DNA of 64,000 bases from Alkalihalobacterium chitinilyticum (GTDB lineage: Bacteria; Bacillota; Bacilli; Bacillales; Bacillaceae_F): positions 124,001-188,000 of the forward strand of contig NZ_JAOTPO010000008.1 in NCBI RefSeq assembly GCF_029028005.1, in the 5' to 3' direction. A model generated the notes under the pieces. It ran no database searches and had not been told where the DNA came from. It saw only the letters and a program-made list of their open reading frames with translations. Shown here piece by piece: positions 17,716 to 25,670 of this stretch. A program made the position numbers and the translations under genes. Every line of letters starts with the position of its first letter. Position 1 is the first letter of the stretch.

Positions 17716-17841
17716 AAAATCACCTCATAAAGTATATTTTACTAAATCGGATAGAAATATAATCTTTTTAAAAATATAGAGGAAATGTAAAGTTTGAATT
17801 CTTGAGAATTATTTAAATAAGTATTAATATGTATTAACTAA

Positions 17842-17872
17842 AAAAGGCAAGCAAAATAATTGGCTTGCCTCT
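17842..17872 (-). terminator. Strong terminator (minus direction)
   Basis: AGGCAAGC pairs with GCTTGCCT. On the minus strand it is followed by TTTTTTAG. It sits 48 bases after the stop of the small minus-strand gene at 17920-18039. Confidence 0.85.
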
Positions 17873-17919
17873 TTCGTAAACAATGTACACAAGGTAATAC
17901 TTGATGAATATTCAATAAT

Positions 17920-18039
17920 TTAATTTAGAGATTGCATCCTTAACATCGTATTTAATCTGAATATGATATTGCTAAAGAAGAATGCTACTCTAACTCCTGC
18001 TGTAATTATGCCTGAGAATAAACTAAAAAGAATATCCAA
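17920..18039 (-). CDS. 39-residue hydrophobic peptide
   Basis: TTG start at 18039 behind GGAGGG with 6-base spacing. The product begins MDILFSLFSGIITAGVRVAF and ends with a basic tail (RLNTMLRMQSLN). One membrane helix. No family known. The ribosome site and the strong terminator downstream on the same strand support a real gene. Confidence 0.5.
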   Translation of the reverse strand: MDILFSLFSGIITAGVRVAFFFSNIIFRLNTMLRMQSLN

Positions 18040-18499
18040 AGTATATCCCTCCACATTGAGTTTAGTGTTAAAAAATAACACTAGAGTTAGTATCTAGCTG
18101 GTAAGGAAATTTATTCAGTGAAATTTATTCAGTGAAATTAATTTTAAAAGGATTTACTATTAACTTCGAACTCTGTAATTAATAAAAAAGAAGATTACTT
18201 ATTCAACTAACTGACCTTTAGTTGAACAAGACCTATCATTTATAACAGGATCTCTTGATGAGCAGTTCAACGATATTACGCAACAACGGTTACCAAGATT
18301 GTGGAAAAATAAACAAAAATACTCTTCTGATATGATTTTAGTATGAAGATTGTGTAGGGTGTTTTAGCTTAGACTAAAAGGCAGAATGTTAATGGGAGAA
18401 GGGTTTCCTGTATTACCTATAGAATAAATAATGATGAATTTCTTCATTTTTTGGTTTTGGAAATAACAGGGAAAGATGATTAGAATAGGAGGATCTGGA
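18040..18499. other. Intergenic region
   Basis: No gene seen. It contains a tandem repeat of GAAATTTATTCAGT (near 18110-18136) and an inverted repeat TTCAACTA/TAGTTGAA (near 18203-18226). Confidence 0.4.
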
Positions 18500-18907
18500 A
18501 TGAGTGAAAACAATGCGATTGAAAATTCCTTTACAAAGCTTAAAAACAACCAATACGATACAAAAGCATTAACTTCCGAAGAGCGTGAAATCTTACAAGA
18601 ATTTGCCCCTGCTTTATTAGAAGCGGCTACCAAATTTATTCAAGAAGGTAGAAAAGTACAGAAAAAAGTGTTAAGCATTATCGATAAAGCAATGGATACT
18701 TATGCAGACCAATTAAAAAATCCAAATTTAACTCCAGAAGAGAGAGAAAATTTGAATGATAGAATCGAACGAATGGTTGAGCTATCATTGAAAAAAGATA
18801 CGGAGTACAAACAGTGGATGGGTTACATAGTGGTTGCAGCAGTAGGTGGAGTAGGTTTATTTTGGAAAGCAAAGAATTCTAACTTACTCAAAAATGATAA
18901 ATCTTAA
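18500..18907 (+). CDS. Small helical protein with C-terminal membrane helix
   Basis: Start ATG 18500 behind AGGAGG (18487-18492); an in-frame ATG at 18476 overlaps that site. 135 residues: charged helices with an NPNLTPEERENLNDRIERMVEL turn, then a glycine-rich helix (YIVVAAVGGVGLFW) near the C-terminus. No family recognised. Ends at a terminator near 18992. Confidence 0.65.
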   Translation: MSENNAIENSFTKLKNNQYDTKALTSEEREILQEFAPALLEAATKFIQEGRKVQKKVLSIIDKAMDTYADQLKNPNLTPEERENLNDRIERMVELSLKKDTEYKQWMGYIVVAAVGGVGLFWKAKNSNLLKNDKS

Positions 18908-18991
18908 CCAAAAGAAGAATACCGACTTCCAATCATTATCAATCGAAGAACTAGAAATGTTAAGAAATTCCTGCAATACAGTCCGGTAGCG

Positions 18992-19030
18992 AGGAAGGCA
19001 TTGTCTTTTACACTGCCTTCCTTTTTCCTC
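18992..19030 (+). terminator. Intrinsic terminator
   Basis: GAGGAAGGCA pairs with TGCCTTCCTTT around TTGTCTTTTACAC, followed by a T-rich tail. Confidence 0.8.
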
Positions 19031-19093
19031 CTTGGGTAGCTAATTGTTGTTACTGGAACACACCGCTTGACTTAAATAGTGTGCTCAAATTAA

Positions 19094-19984
19094 TTAGTTA
19101 TTAGGCATAATCTTTTTTTCGGACTGCTTTACACTAAGTACGGTAATCGTAAGCAGGACGAGCACCATTCCAAGAAGTTGAACGATTGTCAAATGATCTC
19201 CAATAAGCAGAACGCCAAATAATGAAGCTGTCACAGGCTCTACCATAGCGACCATCGAAGCAGTTGTCGCAGTAGTCCATCGAATGCCAATCAGATAAAT
19301 TATAAATGAAATTCCAGCACCCACGATCCCTAATAGAAGAAACCATCCCATGTCACTCGATGTCACCACACTAGCTGCCTCACCAGTGTCCATAAATAGA
19401 AAAAGGAAGAGGCAAAATGAAAAAAAAGCGATAGTTAAAGTGGTCTGAGGCTTTCCGATAGAAGAGGCGTTCTTAAAGCCGAATATAAATAATGCATAAG
19501 AAAGACCAGAAGCAAGCCCCGCTGCCGTCCCTACAAAACTCACTGAAATGGATTCGGTGTTGTAGGCACCTGTAAGCAGGATAATCCCCATAAGTACTCC
19601 GGAAATGCACCCCCATTTAAACCAAGTCGAACGTTCTATTCGTAATAAAAAGGAGATTAAAAGAACGAACAGAGGTGCGGTGTACATTAAAGTAGACGCA
19701 ACAGCAATGCTCGAGGCTTCGATACTTATAAAATAAAAAGTGAAATTTCCAGCAACACCAACACCTGCCAATAGGGACCATATGTATAAACGAGTAGAGA
19801 AGATCCAATTTTGTCTAAAGTGAAAGAGAAACCACGCGAAAAAACATAGAAATCCAATAGCCCCTCGGTAAAATGAAATCACAATAGGGTCCCAGCCCTT
19901 GTTTATTAAAATGTTGGCAATTCCTCCACTAATGCCCCAGCATATAGCGGCTAGCATAACCAAACCTACACCTGAAAATCTCAT
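19094..19984 (-). CDS. EamA/DMT-family transporter
   Basis: ATG behind GGAGG. 296 residues with ten predicted helices in two EamA repeats (first LAAICWGISGGIANILINKGWDPIVISFYRGAIGF, second GLASGLSYALFIFGFK...VEPVTASLFGVLLIGDHL). Family members export amino acids or metabolites, or import sugars; substrate unknown. Monocistronic. Confidence 0.9.
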   Translation of the reverse strand: MRFSGVGLVMLAAICWGISGGIANILINKGWDPIVISFYRGAIGFLCFFAWFLFHFRQNWIFSTRLYIWSLLAGVGVAGNFTFYFISIEASSIAVASTLMYTAPLFVLLISFLLRIERSTWFKWGCISGVLMGIILLTGAYNTESISVSFVGTAAGLASGLSYALFIFGFKNASSIGKPQTTLTIAFFSFCLFLFLFMDTGEAASVVTSSDMGWFLLLGIVGAGISFIIYLIGIRWTTATTASMVAMVEPVTASLFGVLLIGDHLTIVQLLGMVLVLLTITVLSVKQSEKKIMPNN

Positions 19985-20525
19985 CGTGTGCCTCCTAAGA
20001 TAAGTAATGGTACGAATTTTATTTTATATTGGAAACATTATTTCAGTAATTAGGGGTTTATGCTTAATCATTAAAGTAATTAAAATTAAGTTCAATTAAC
20101 TTACTTTTCTTATTGTTTAAAGGGCTTATTTTGAAGAAGGCCAACTGACTAAAACAAAGTGGTTTCCTGCGCAGTCCAATACTACTAGCAAAAGAAGATG
20201 ATAGTCCACAATCTGGCGTGATTGTGACAAACCATAGCAGACGTGATACATCCTTGTCGCTGTAAACACAGCCCGAGCACCGAGTGGCTATTGGGCTACA
20301 CTCATCTACTTTTGGTGATCAATATCTGTTCACTAGCTTAAACTGCGTTTTCTTAATCTCATACGGCGGGCTAAACCTTGACACAGGTGCTTGCGGCTTG
20401 CATATGTCGCAAATCAACGTTTCTTTCCAAGTTTAAATTGTGCTTTCTTGTTTCTTTCGCGGTGTGACAGGTGTGTCACAGCTCCTTTGAGATAATGTGT
20501 CTAGAAACAAAAGGGAGATGATACG
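19985..20525. other. Intergenic region with a repeat remnant and promoter
   Basis: About 540 bases with no gene. 20329-20385 resembles a stretch of the repeat at 30090-30330 (see the repeat entry there). The end holds the operator and promoter of the peptidase gene. Confidence 0.6.
20463..20480. promoter_or_regulatory. Perfect 7-4-7 palindrome operator (site 2)
   Basis: TGTGACA-GGTG-TGTCACA, then after 10 bases the -10 box GATAAT (20491-20496). Arms, spacer length and distance to -10 are identical to site 1 at 12649-12666. Both sites are also preceded by a T-rich run and CGC. Confidence 0.72.
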
Positions 20526-21920
20526 ATGAAAACTTGGAATCAATTATTTACTCGTCATGGATGGCTACTGGAAGAACAAGGGGGAAACACGTTTGATTGT
20601 ATAAATGAAACGGAATTAAATCTTCAATTTCTATTCGAGTGCCTTGAGAAGGCGAACGTTGAATTTATTTTCAATAAGGGCATGTTATCCCTTCTCGAAG
20701 AATCCATAGGGGAAGAGGACTGGATTGAAGCCATTCAATTTCCTCAACGTGGAAGAGGAGAAGGGTTATGGTTTCATTCTGGCCACGAGGCTCCAAAGGT
20801 ACGTGAATTAGATGTGTATATTAGTGGTGTCGTTCGCCAGTTTAATCGCATTGGTTTTTATACCACAGGGTCATGTGATGGTCACGGTAGAAGAGCAGCT
20901 CATGTAATGCTTACAAAAGATTGTAACATCGAAACATTGAATGAAATGTTGCTTGCCCTTGGCATAAGACGTGTATATTGGCGGGAGCACCGTAATTCTT
21001 TCCATTTACCATTAGCTCTAAGCCAAAATGAGCTTCTAAATTTAGCAGAAAAAATGAGCGTTGTTGATGAAAACTGGCTAGGGCATGGTGTTGATTTTAT
21101 AAAAGAACAATTGTTCTATCAACAACTGGAGCAATTGTTAATGATCCCTGGAGTGAGTGGGAATGAAGGAAGAGTAAGAGAATTTGTAATGAAAAAACTA
21201 TCCCCTTTTGTGGACCATATGACCGTCGACCACACAGGAAATGTGTTGGCTGAAAAAACATATCGCAGCGGGCATGGACCAACGATTTTGTTAAACGCTC
21301 ACTTGGATACAGCCTATGAACTAGAAGAGGATCGAGTCATTTCGAAGAAAGCCACGATCTGGTCTAGCAGTAAAGGAATATTAGGTGCTGATGACCGTGC
21401 AGGGATTGCGGTTATCCTTCATCTTATTGAACATCTGTATCATTCTACTTTCAGCGGGAGAGTAAAAGTTATCTTTACAGTCGAGGAGGAATGCGGGTTA
21501 ATTGGCGCAAAGAAGGTGGACGAATATTTCCTTTGGGGAACGGATGCAGCAATCGTTGTAGACCGACGGGGAAATGGTGATATTGTCACTTCTTGCGGGA
21601 GTTTTCAACCGTTTTGCGATCCAGAATACGGTGACTTTTTCGAAAAAGTAGCGGTTGAAGAAGGCTTGAGCGGTTGGGCGACTACAATAGGCGGAAGCAG
21701 TGACACAAGAATTTGGGCTGGCCATTCCATTCAAAGCGTAAATTTATCGGCGGGTTATATGAATGAGCATACGGACGAGGAAAATCTCGATGTAGCAGCT
21801 TGCTATCAAACAGCTAAACTACTAATAGGAGTTTTTAAGAGAGAAAAAGAATTGAGAAGAGTGCTTAGAAAAATCTCTCGTCAACAACAGGTTGCAAAAA
21901 TTTGCCGAGAAGCACAGTAA
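20526..21920 (+). CDS. M20/M28/M42-like metallopeptidase with extra N-terminal domain
   Basis: ATG behind AAGGGAG, the same leader style as the GGCT-like gene. 464 residues. Residues ~1-195 form an unrecognised domain with TTGSCDGHGRR and a VYWREHRNSFH stretch. Residues ~200-445 are a co-catalytic zinc peptidase with all ligands in order: NAHLDTAYE, GADDRAGIAV, EEECGLIGA, VVDRRGNGD, GGSSDTRIW and GYMNEHTDEE. Aminopeptidase or amidohydrolase activity is expected. The shared operator suggests it acts with the GGCT-like protein, perhaps on gamma-glutamyl or other modified peptides. Confidence 0.85.
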   Translation: MKTWNQLFTRHGWLLEEQGGNTFDCINETELNLQFLFECLEKANVEFIFNKGMLSLLEESIGEEDWIEAIQFPQRGRGEGLWFHSGHEAPKVRELDVYISGVVRQFNRIGFYTTGSCDGHGRRAAHVMLTKDCNIETLNEMLLALGIRRVYWREHRNSFHLPLALSQNELLNLAEKMSVVDENWLGHGVDFIKEQLFYQQLEQLLMIPGVSGNEGRVREFVMKKLSPFVDHMTVDHTGNVLAEKTYRSGHGPTILLNAHLDTAYELEEDRVISKKATIWSSSKGILGADDRAGIAVILHLIEHLYHSTFSGRVKVIFTVEEECGLIGAKKVDEYFLWGTDAAIVVDRRGNGDIVTSCGSFQPFCDPEYGDFFEKVAVEEGLSGWATTIGGSSDTRIWAGHSIQSVNLSAGYMNEHTDEENLDVAACYQTAKLLIGVFKREKELRRVLRKISRQQQVAKICREAQ

Positions 21921-21962
21921 GGAGTTGCGCCAAAGCAGGCACGCTGTTCGTGGTTAACTTAG

Positions 21963-22141
21963 GGAACTGAGAGGCGCTTAATTTCATATAAAACGCCTTT
22001 TTAGAGGTGTTGCGGCACTGAGAGGTCCTTAATTACTATGAAACACGTAAAAATCATCCTATTTTTGCTAGATAAGGGCCTCTCAGTGGTATAAAATCGT
22101 GAAACCATCGATTTTATCACAAATAGAGGCCTCTCAGTTCC
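21963..22141 (+). repeat. Nested inverted-repeat element, copy B
   Basis: Outer arms GGAACTGAGAGGC (21963-21975) and GCCTCTCAGTTCC (22129-22141) are perfect complements. The inner pair is GGCACTGAGAGGTCCTTA near 22013 with TAAGGGCCTCTCAGTG near 22074. The core CTATGAAACACGT matches the other copies. Confidence 0.85.
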
Positions 22142-22248
22142 GCATAGTTAGGGTGAAGGGGTTTGTCCAATTAATTAAACGCAATTGAAGAGGGGATGTT
22201 GCCCCATCAAGTAGCGAGGGACAGACCTTGCTACTGCTCTTATTTCAT

Positions 22249-22327
22249 CACTTTATCTACTATCACATTATCTACTATCACATTATCTACTATCACATTA
22301 TCTACTATCACATTATCTACTATCACT
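22249..22327. repeat. 15-bp tandem repeat, about five units
   Basis: The unit CACATTATCTACTAT is repeated almost perfectly. It is located between the inverted-repeat element and the 3' end of the DedA gene. Confidence 0.9.
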
Positions 22328-22354
22328 ATTCGCAGGACAGCATTGTACACGTCC

Positions 22355-22912
22355 TCAAAGACGAGAATTCGAGATGAGTCCAACCGTTTTCCTCCTTGGT
22401 AAATAGATTTTCATGATTGCAAGAAGAATCAATGCAATTGCACCTGCTAGAAGGGGAACGCTATCAATCTTTTCCCATAATGCAAGAGGATTGGGTACAA
22501 GCTGACCGAGTGTAAAATACAACAATGCCCAAATAAAAATACTCGGATAGGAGTAAATAGCATACGTAGCAAAAGGAATCCTTTTCATTCCGCATAGTAA
22601 AGCAGCCACATTCCGAATACCGGGCATGAAATAGGTTACCAAAAGAATTTTTTCGTTAAACAAATTAAGGAGGGTTTCTGCTTTATGAAAATATTTTGTT
22701 CGATTATATCGTGATACAATGCGTGACCCACAGTATTTGCCGACCAAGTAAGATGTTGTATTTCCTGCTAAAAGTCCACTGAACACCACAAGGAAAAGAA
22801 TAATCGGATAAGCTTGATCGTTATGGGTACTGCTGATGGTTAACAACATTAATTCATTCGGCACAGGAGCTATAAATCCTCCTAACCAAAACCAAAGAAA
22901 TATGAAAATCAT
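22355..22912 (-). CDS. DedA-family membrane protein
   Basis: ATG behind AGGAGG. 185 residues with five or six helices. The DedA landmarks are PVPNELMLL near the start, AGNTTSYLVGKYCGSRIVSRY, and YFMPGIRNVAALLCGMKRIPFATYAIYSYPSIFIWALLYFTLGQL. Relatives flip phospholipids or undecaprenyl phosphate. It is slightly shorter at the N-terminus than typical members. Monocistronic. Confidence 0.88.
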   Translation of the reverse strand: MIFIFLWFWLGGFIAPVPNELMLLTISSTHNDQAYPIILFLVVFSGLLAGNTTSYLVGKYCGSRIVSRYNRTKYFHKAETLLNLFNEKILLVTYFMPGIRNVAALLCGMKRIPFATYAIYSYPSIFIWALLYFTLGQLVPNPLALWEKIDSVPLLAGAIALILLAIMKIYLPRRKTVGLISNSRL

Positions 22913-23277
22913 AGAATTTCCTCCTATATTTGACAGACATAATGAATGACTGTTGTTTCTTTTCTATTCTAGGGAAAATATCTTAACGAATAGTAAGGGT
23001 AATTCTTAAGATTTTCTTAATGTATTAAAAGACTTTATTAAATGATAGTGAGAGGGGGCAGGGTTATAAGGAGAGGACGCCTTTTTTTAAAAGGTACAGG
23101 ACTTGAATAGAACAGTCAGCAGCCTCAGATCTTGTTGAGGAGGCAGGCGAAGAAAATCAAGGGAAAATGGTATCCGAAGATGAAATAGAACCGTTCCTAT
23201 AACTTTAAAATATTGACGAAAATTGACGAATCCTTTAGTATAATAAAATAATATAATAATATAATAAAATTAATTAA
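22913..23277. other. Intergenic region and promoter of the symporter gene
   Basis: No complete gene. An open stretch at about 23120-23200 (DLVEEAGEENQGKM...) has no start codon and may be a scrap. The AT-run at 23235-23272 with two TTGACG boxes just upstream should hold the promoter of the riboswitch transcript. Confidence 0.45.
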
Positions 23278-23405
23278 CAGCTTAATCCTGAAAAGGAGCG
23301 GGGGAACCATCATATAGTAGATTGTACTATTGGGGTGAATCCTTGAAGAAGGAAGGGAATTTCTCTGTTCCCGAATCCGACAGCTAACCTCGTAAGCTAT
23401 TTTAG
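23278..23405 (+). ncRNA. ydaO/yuaA-type c-di-AMP riboswitch
   Basis: The sequence has the signature blocks of this class: AGGAGCGGGGGAACCA, GGGGTGAATCC, AGGGAATTTCTCTGTTCCC, and CCGAATCCGACAGCTAACC followed by TCGTAAGC. c-di-AMP binding normally favours termination. A clear terminator (23436-23475) follows and the symporter gene starts 28 bases later. Confidence 0.95.
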
Positions 23406-23435
23406 AGACCTATGCTTATTTATTTGTGAGTAAGT

Positions 23436-23475
23436 AAAGCCATGATGGAGTTCTCTTTTCATGGCTTTTTTTATA
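23436..23475 (+). terminator. Riboswitch expression-platform terminator
   Basis: AAAGCCATGA pairs with TCATGGCTTT around TGGAGTTCTCTTT, followed by a T-run. It lies between the c-di-AMP aptamer and the symporter start. Confidence 0.9.
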
Positions 23476-23502
23476 TTAAAAAAACTTAATAGGAGGTAAC
23501 AT

Positions 23503-24756
23503 ATGAAACCAAATAGTAATCTTACAAAAAAGATCATCATTGCACTAATTCTTGGTATTTTCGCTGGATTTGCGCTTAATTTGTTTGCACCAGCAGCATT
23601 TAGTATTATTGATAAATACGTCCTTTATCCATTAGGACAGCTCTTTTTAAATTTAATTAAAATGTTAGTTGTGCCACTAGTCTTTATCTCCATCACTTTA
23701 GGGGTAGCAGGACTTGGCGACCCGAAAAAGTTAGGTAGAATTGGTGTGAAAACGATTGGGTATTTTTTAGTCACGACTACAGTTGCCATAATGATTGCAT
23801 TAGGCGTTGCTTCTGTAATGCAGCCGGGGTTAAATGGGAACTTCGATACTGAAAATGCCCAGTTTGAGGCAACCGAAGCACCACCTGTTGTTGATACACT
23901 GTTAAATATTATACCAACCAACCCAATCGATTCTATGTCTAGTGGAAATATGCTTCAAATCATTGCTTTTGCAGTGTTCATTGGTCTTGCACTTGGTGTA
24001 TTAGGTCAAAAAACAGAGGGAATTTACCGCCTTGTGGAACAAGGTAATGAAATCATGATGTACCTTGTTAATCTAATTATGAAATTAGCTCCGTATGGCG
24101 CCTTTGCCCTAATCGCATCTGCGATCGGAAAACAAGGCTGGGAAGCTTTTGAAGTGATGGGCATGTATTTTATTGCCGTTATGATTGCATTATTCATTCA
24201 CGCGCTACTCACTTATGGAACAGCGGTGTCAGTGCTTGGAAAGATGAACCCCATTAAATTCTTTAAAGGGTTAGCTCCTGCCATGTCCGTTGCATTCAGT
24301 ACATCAAGTAGTAGTGCAACCCTGCCTATATCAATGGAAACGGCTCAAAAAAATCTTAACGTGCCAAAATCAATTAGCAGCTTTGTTCAACCTCTTGGCG
24401 CGACGATTAATATGGATGGAACAGCGATTATGCAAGGTGTAGCAGTTGTTTTCATCGCACAAGTATTTGGTGTGGATCTATCTATCAATGAAATTCTCAT
24501 TGTTGTTTTAACAGCTGTGCTTGCAAGTATTGGTACTGCAGGTGTTCCTGGTGTAGGATTAATCATGCTTGCTATGGTTTTAAAATCAGTTGGGTTACCA
24601 GTGGAAGGGATTGCCCTGATTATCGGTGTGGATCGACTGTTAGATATGACGAGAACCGCGGTTAATATTACTGGTGATGCATCATGTGCTGTCATTGTTA
24701 CAGAAACTGAGAAAAAGCATGGCTTAGATGAAGGTAATAAAAATGTTTCTGCTTAA
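23503..24756 (+). CDS. Dicarboxylate/amino acid:cation symporter (DAACS family)
   Basis: ATG behind TAGGAGG. 417 residues, a usual length for GltP/GltT/DctA. Motifs: the serine-rich hairpin AFSTSSSSATLPIS, NMDGTAIMQG, and the substrate-binding helix DRLLDMTRTAVNITGDASCAVIV (the DxxxDxxRTxxNxxGD pattern seen in glutamate/aspartate/dicarboxylate carriers). The Arg in RTAVN favours an acidic substrate. It uses Na+ or H+ to take up glutamate, aspartate or C4-dicarboxylates. Control by the upstream riboswitch would cut uptake when c-di-AMP is high, as for K+ and osmolyte importers. Confidence 0.93.
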   Translation: MKPNSNLTKKIIIALILGIFAGFALNLFAPAAFSIIDKYVLYPLGQLFLNLIKMLVVPLVFISITLGVAGLGDPKKLGRIGVKTIGYFLVTTTVAIMIALGVASVMQPGLNGNFDTENAQFEATEAPPVVDTLLNIIPTNPIDSMSSGNMLQIIAFAVFIGLALGVLGQKTEGIYRLVEQGNEIMMYLVNLIMKLAPYGAFALIASAIGKQGWEAFEVMGMYFIAVMIALFIHALLTYGTAVSVLGKMNPIKFFKGLAPAMSVAFSTSSSSATLPISMETAQKNLNVPKSISSFVQPLGATINMDGTAIMQGVAVVFIAQVFGVDLSINEILIVVLTAVLASIGTAGVPGVGLIMLAMVLKSVGLPVEGIALIIGVDRLLDMTRTAVNITGDASCAVIVTETEKKHGLDEGNKNVSA

Positions 24757-24819
24757 TCAAGAAGCTTTTTTAACGGCAACCGTTTTGAAACACAGAAATT
24801 AAATACAAAGAAATAATTA

Positions 24820-24862
24820 GTTGAAACACACCAATTCGCTCAATGGTTGGTGTGTTTTTTTG
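24820..24862 (+). terminator. Intrinsic terminator (part of a duplicated segment)
   Basis: ACACACCAA pairs with TTGGTGTGT, followed by TTTTTTT. The hairpin and the ~140 bases after it recur at 28470-28640. Confidence 0.9.
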
Positions 24863-24896
24863 TGCTGTTAATGGCTGAGTAATGTGCTAAAGGTGT

Positions 24897-24992
24897 TTAT
24901 TTTCGCATGGCTCCTGCTTCACGAGCAGTCATTGCCCCTTGGCCTTGGCTTACATCTTTTTGGATTTCTTTTTTTACTTTTTGCGGATCACT
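24897..24992 (-). pseudogene. Truncated second copy of the 51-residue gene at 28545-28700
   Basis: On the minus strand the frame reads DPQKVKKEIQKDVSQGQGAM and on to TAREAGAMRK then stop, nearly identical to the end of the small protein encoded at 28545-28700. Similarity ends abruptly at about 24992, so the first ~20 codons and the start are missing. Confidence 0.85.
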
Positions 24993-25129
24993 TAGCAATT
25001 GGGAGACCAAACCTCATAAGAGTGAAACATTTACGAAATGGAGGACAGTTCCTTTTATTTGAACAAATATGGATTGTACAAACACAGAAAACGACTACTT
25101 ATATATTAAATTCTACAGAACTCGACCAA

Positions 25130-25145
25130 GTAACAAAATTGTTAC
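25130..25145. promoter_or_regulatory. GTAACA palindrome (site 1)
   Basis: GTAACAAAATTGTTAC: 7-bp arms with a 2-base centre, 75 bases before the small secreted-protein gene. A sister site lies at 27720-27735. Both flank the two-component system. Confidence 0.5.
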
Positions 25146-25219
25146 ATAGCCACAATTCCACCGATACAATGAAATTTTATACTTTAGTTGTTAACAAAAA
25201 CCAACAGGAGGTCAAGAAG

Positions 25220-25558
25220 ATGAAAAAAATAAGATCCATTATTATAGGTGTTAGTGTTGCTGTGATTGTTGGAGGAATTGGAGTGGTCAACGCTTCAAGT
25301 TATCTAACTTCAGGAAGTGACCAGTCGAGCCATGCAGAACAAGGAGAACAAGAGATGGTTGTGTATCAAGAAACCGGGACATTTATCGGTTTAGCCGATC
25401 CGCATACGGTTGAAATCAAAACAAGTAAAGGCTACGAAGCGTTTCAATTAAGTCCAGTTGCTCAAAAGAGTGCTTTATCTTTAGGAGCGAATGAAACAAT
25501 TACTTTTTCGTATACAGAAAAAGGACAGCAGTTTATTATTGTAGAGATTAACAAGTAA
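25220..25558 (+). CDS. Small exported protein next to a two-component system
   Basis: Start ATG 25220 behind CAGGAGGTC; the longer upstream frame crosses the palindrome and has no ribosome site. 112 residues: N-terminal signal or anchor helix (about 6-25, SIIIGVSVAVIVGGIGVVNA), then a beta-rich domain (TGTFIGLADPHTVEIKTSKGYEAFQLS, ITFSYTEKGQQFIIVEI). No family recognised. The palindrome and adjacent sensor pair suggest it belongs to their regulon. Confidence 0.72.
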   Translation: MKKIRSIIIGVSVAVIVGGIGVVNASSYLTSGSDQSSHAEQGEQEMVVYQETGTFIGLADPHTVEIKTSKGYEAFQLSPVAQKSALSLGANETITFSYTEKGQQFIIVEINK

Positions 25559-25570
25559 TGTCATGATAAC

Positions 25571-25610
25571 AAGTAAGTAAAGGCTCATTTTACCGAGCCT
25601 TTACTTTTAG
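25571..25610 (+). terminator. Intrinsic terminator
   Basis: AAGTAAAGGCTC pairs with GAGCCTTTACTT around ATTTTACC, followed by TTAG. Confidence 0.85.
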
Positions 25611-25670
25611 CATCCAGTAGAAAGTCATTCGAGAGGTCACCTTAGGTTGTTTTATAAAGGGGGGATGTTC

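Noticed and set aside
22249-22327. CRISPR-like array
   Set aside because: The units are contiguous 15-mers with no variable spacers and no cas genes nearby.
22196-22402. 68-residue frame with repeated LSTIT
   Set aside because: It is an effect of the 15-bp tandem repeat; no ribosome site and it runs into the opposite DedA gene.
24884-25219. N-terminal extension of the small secreted protein
   Set aside because: The frame runs through the truncated duplicate gene and a palindrome; the signal helix and ribosome site place the start at 25220.
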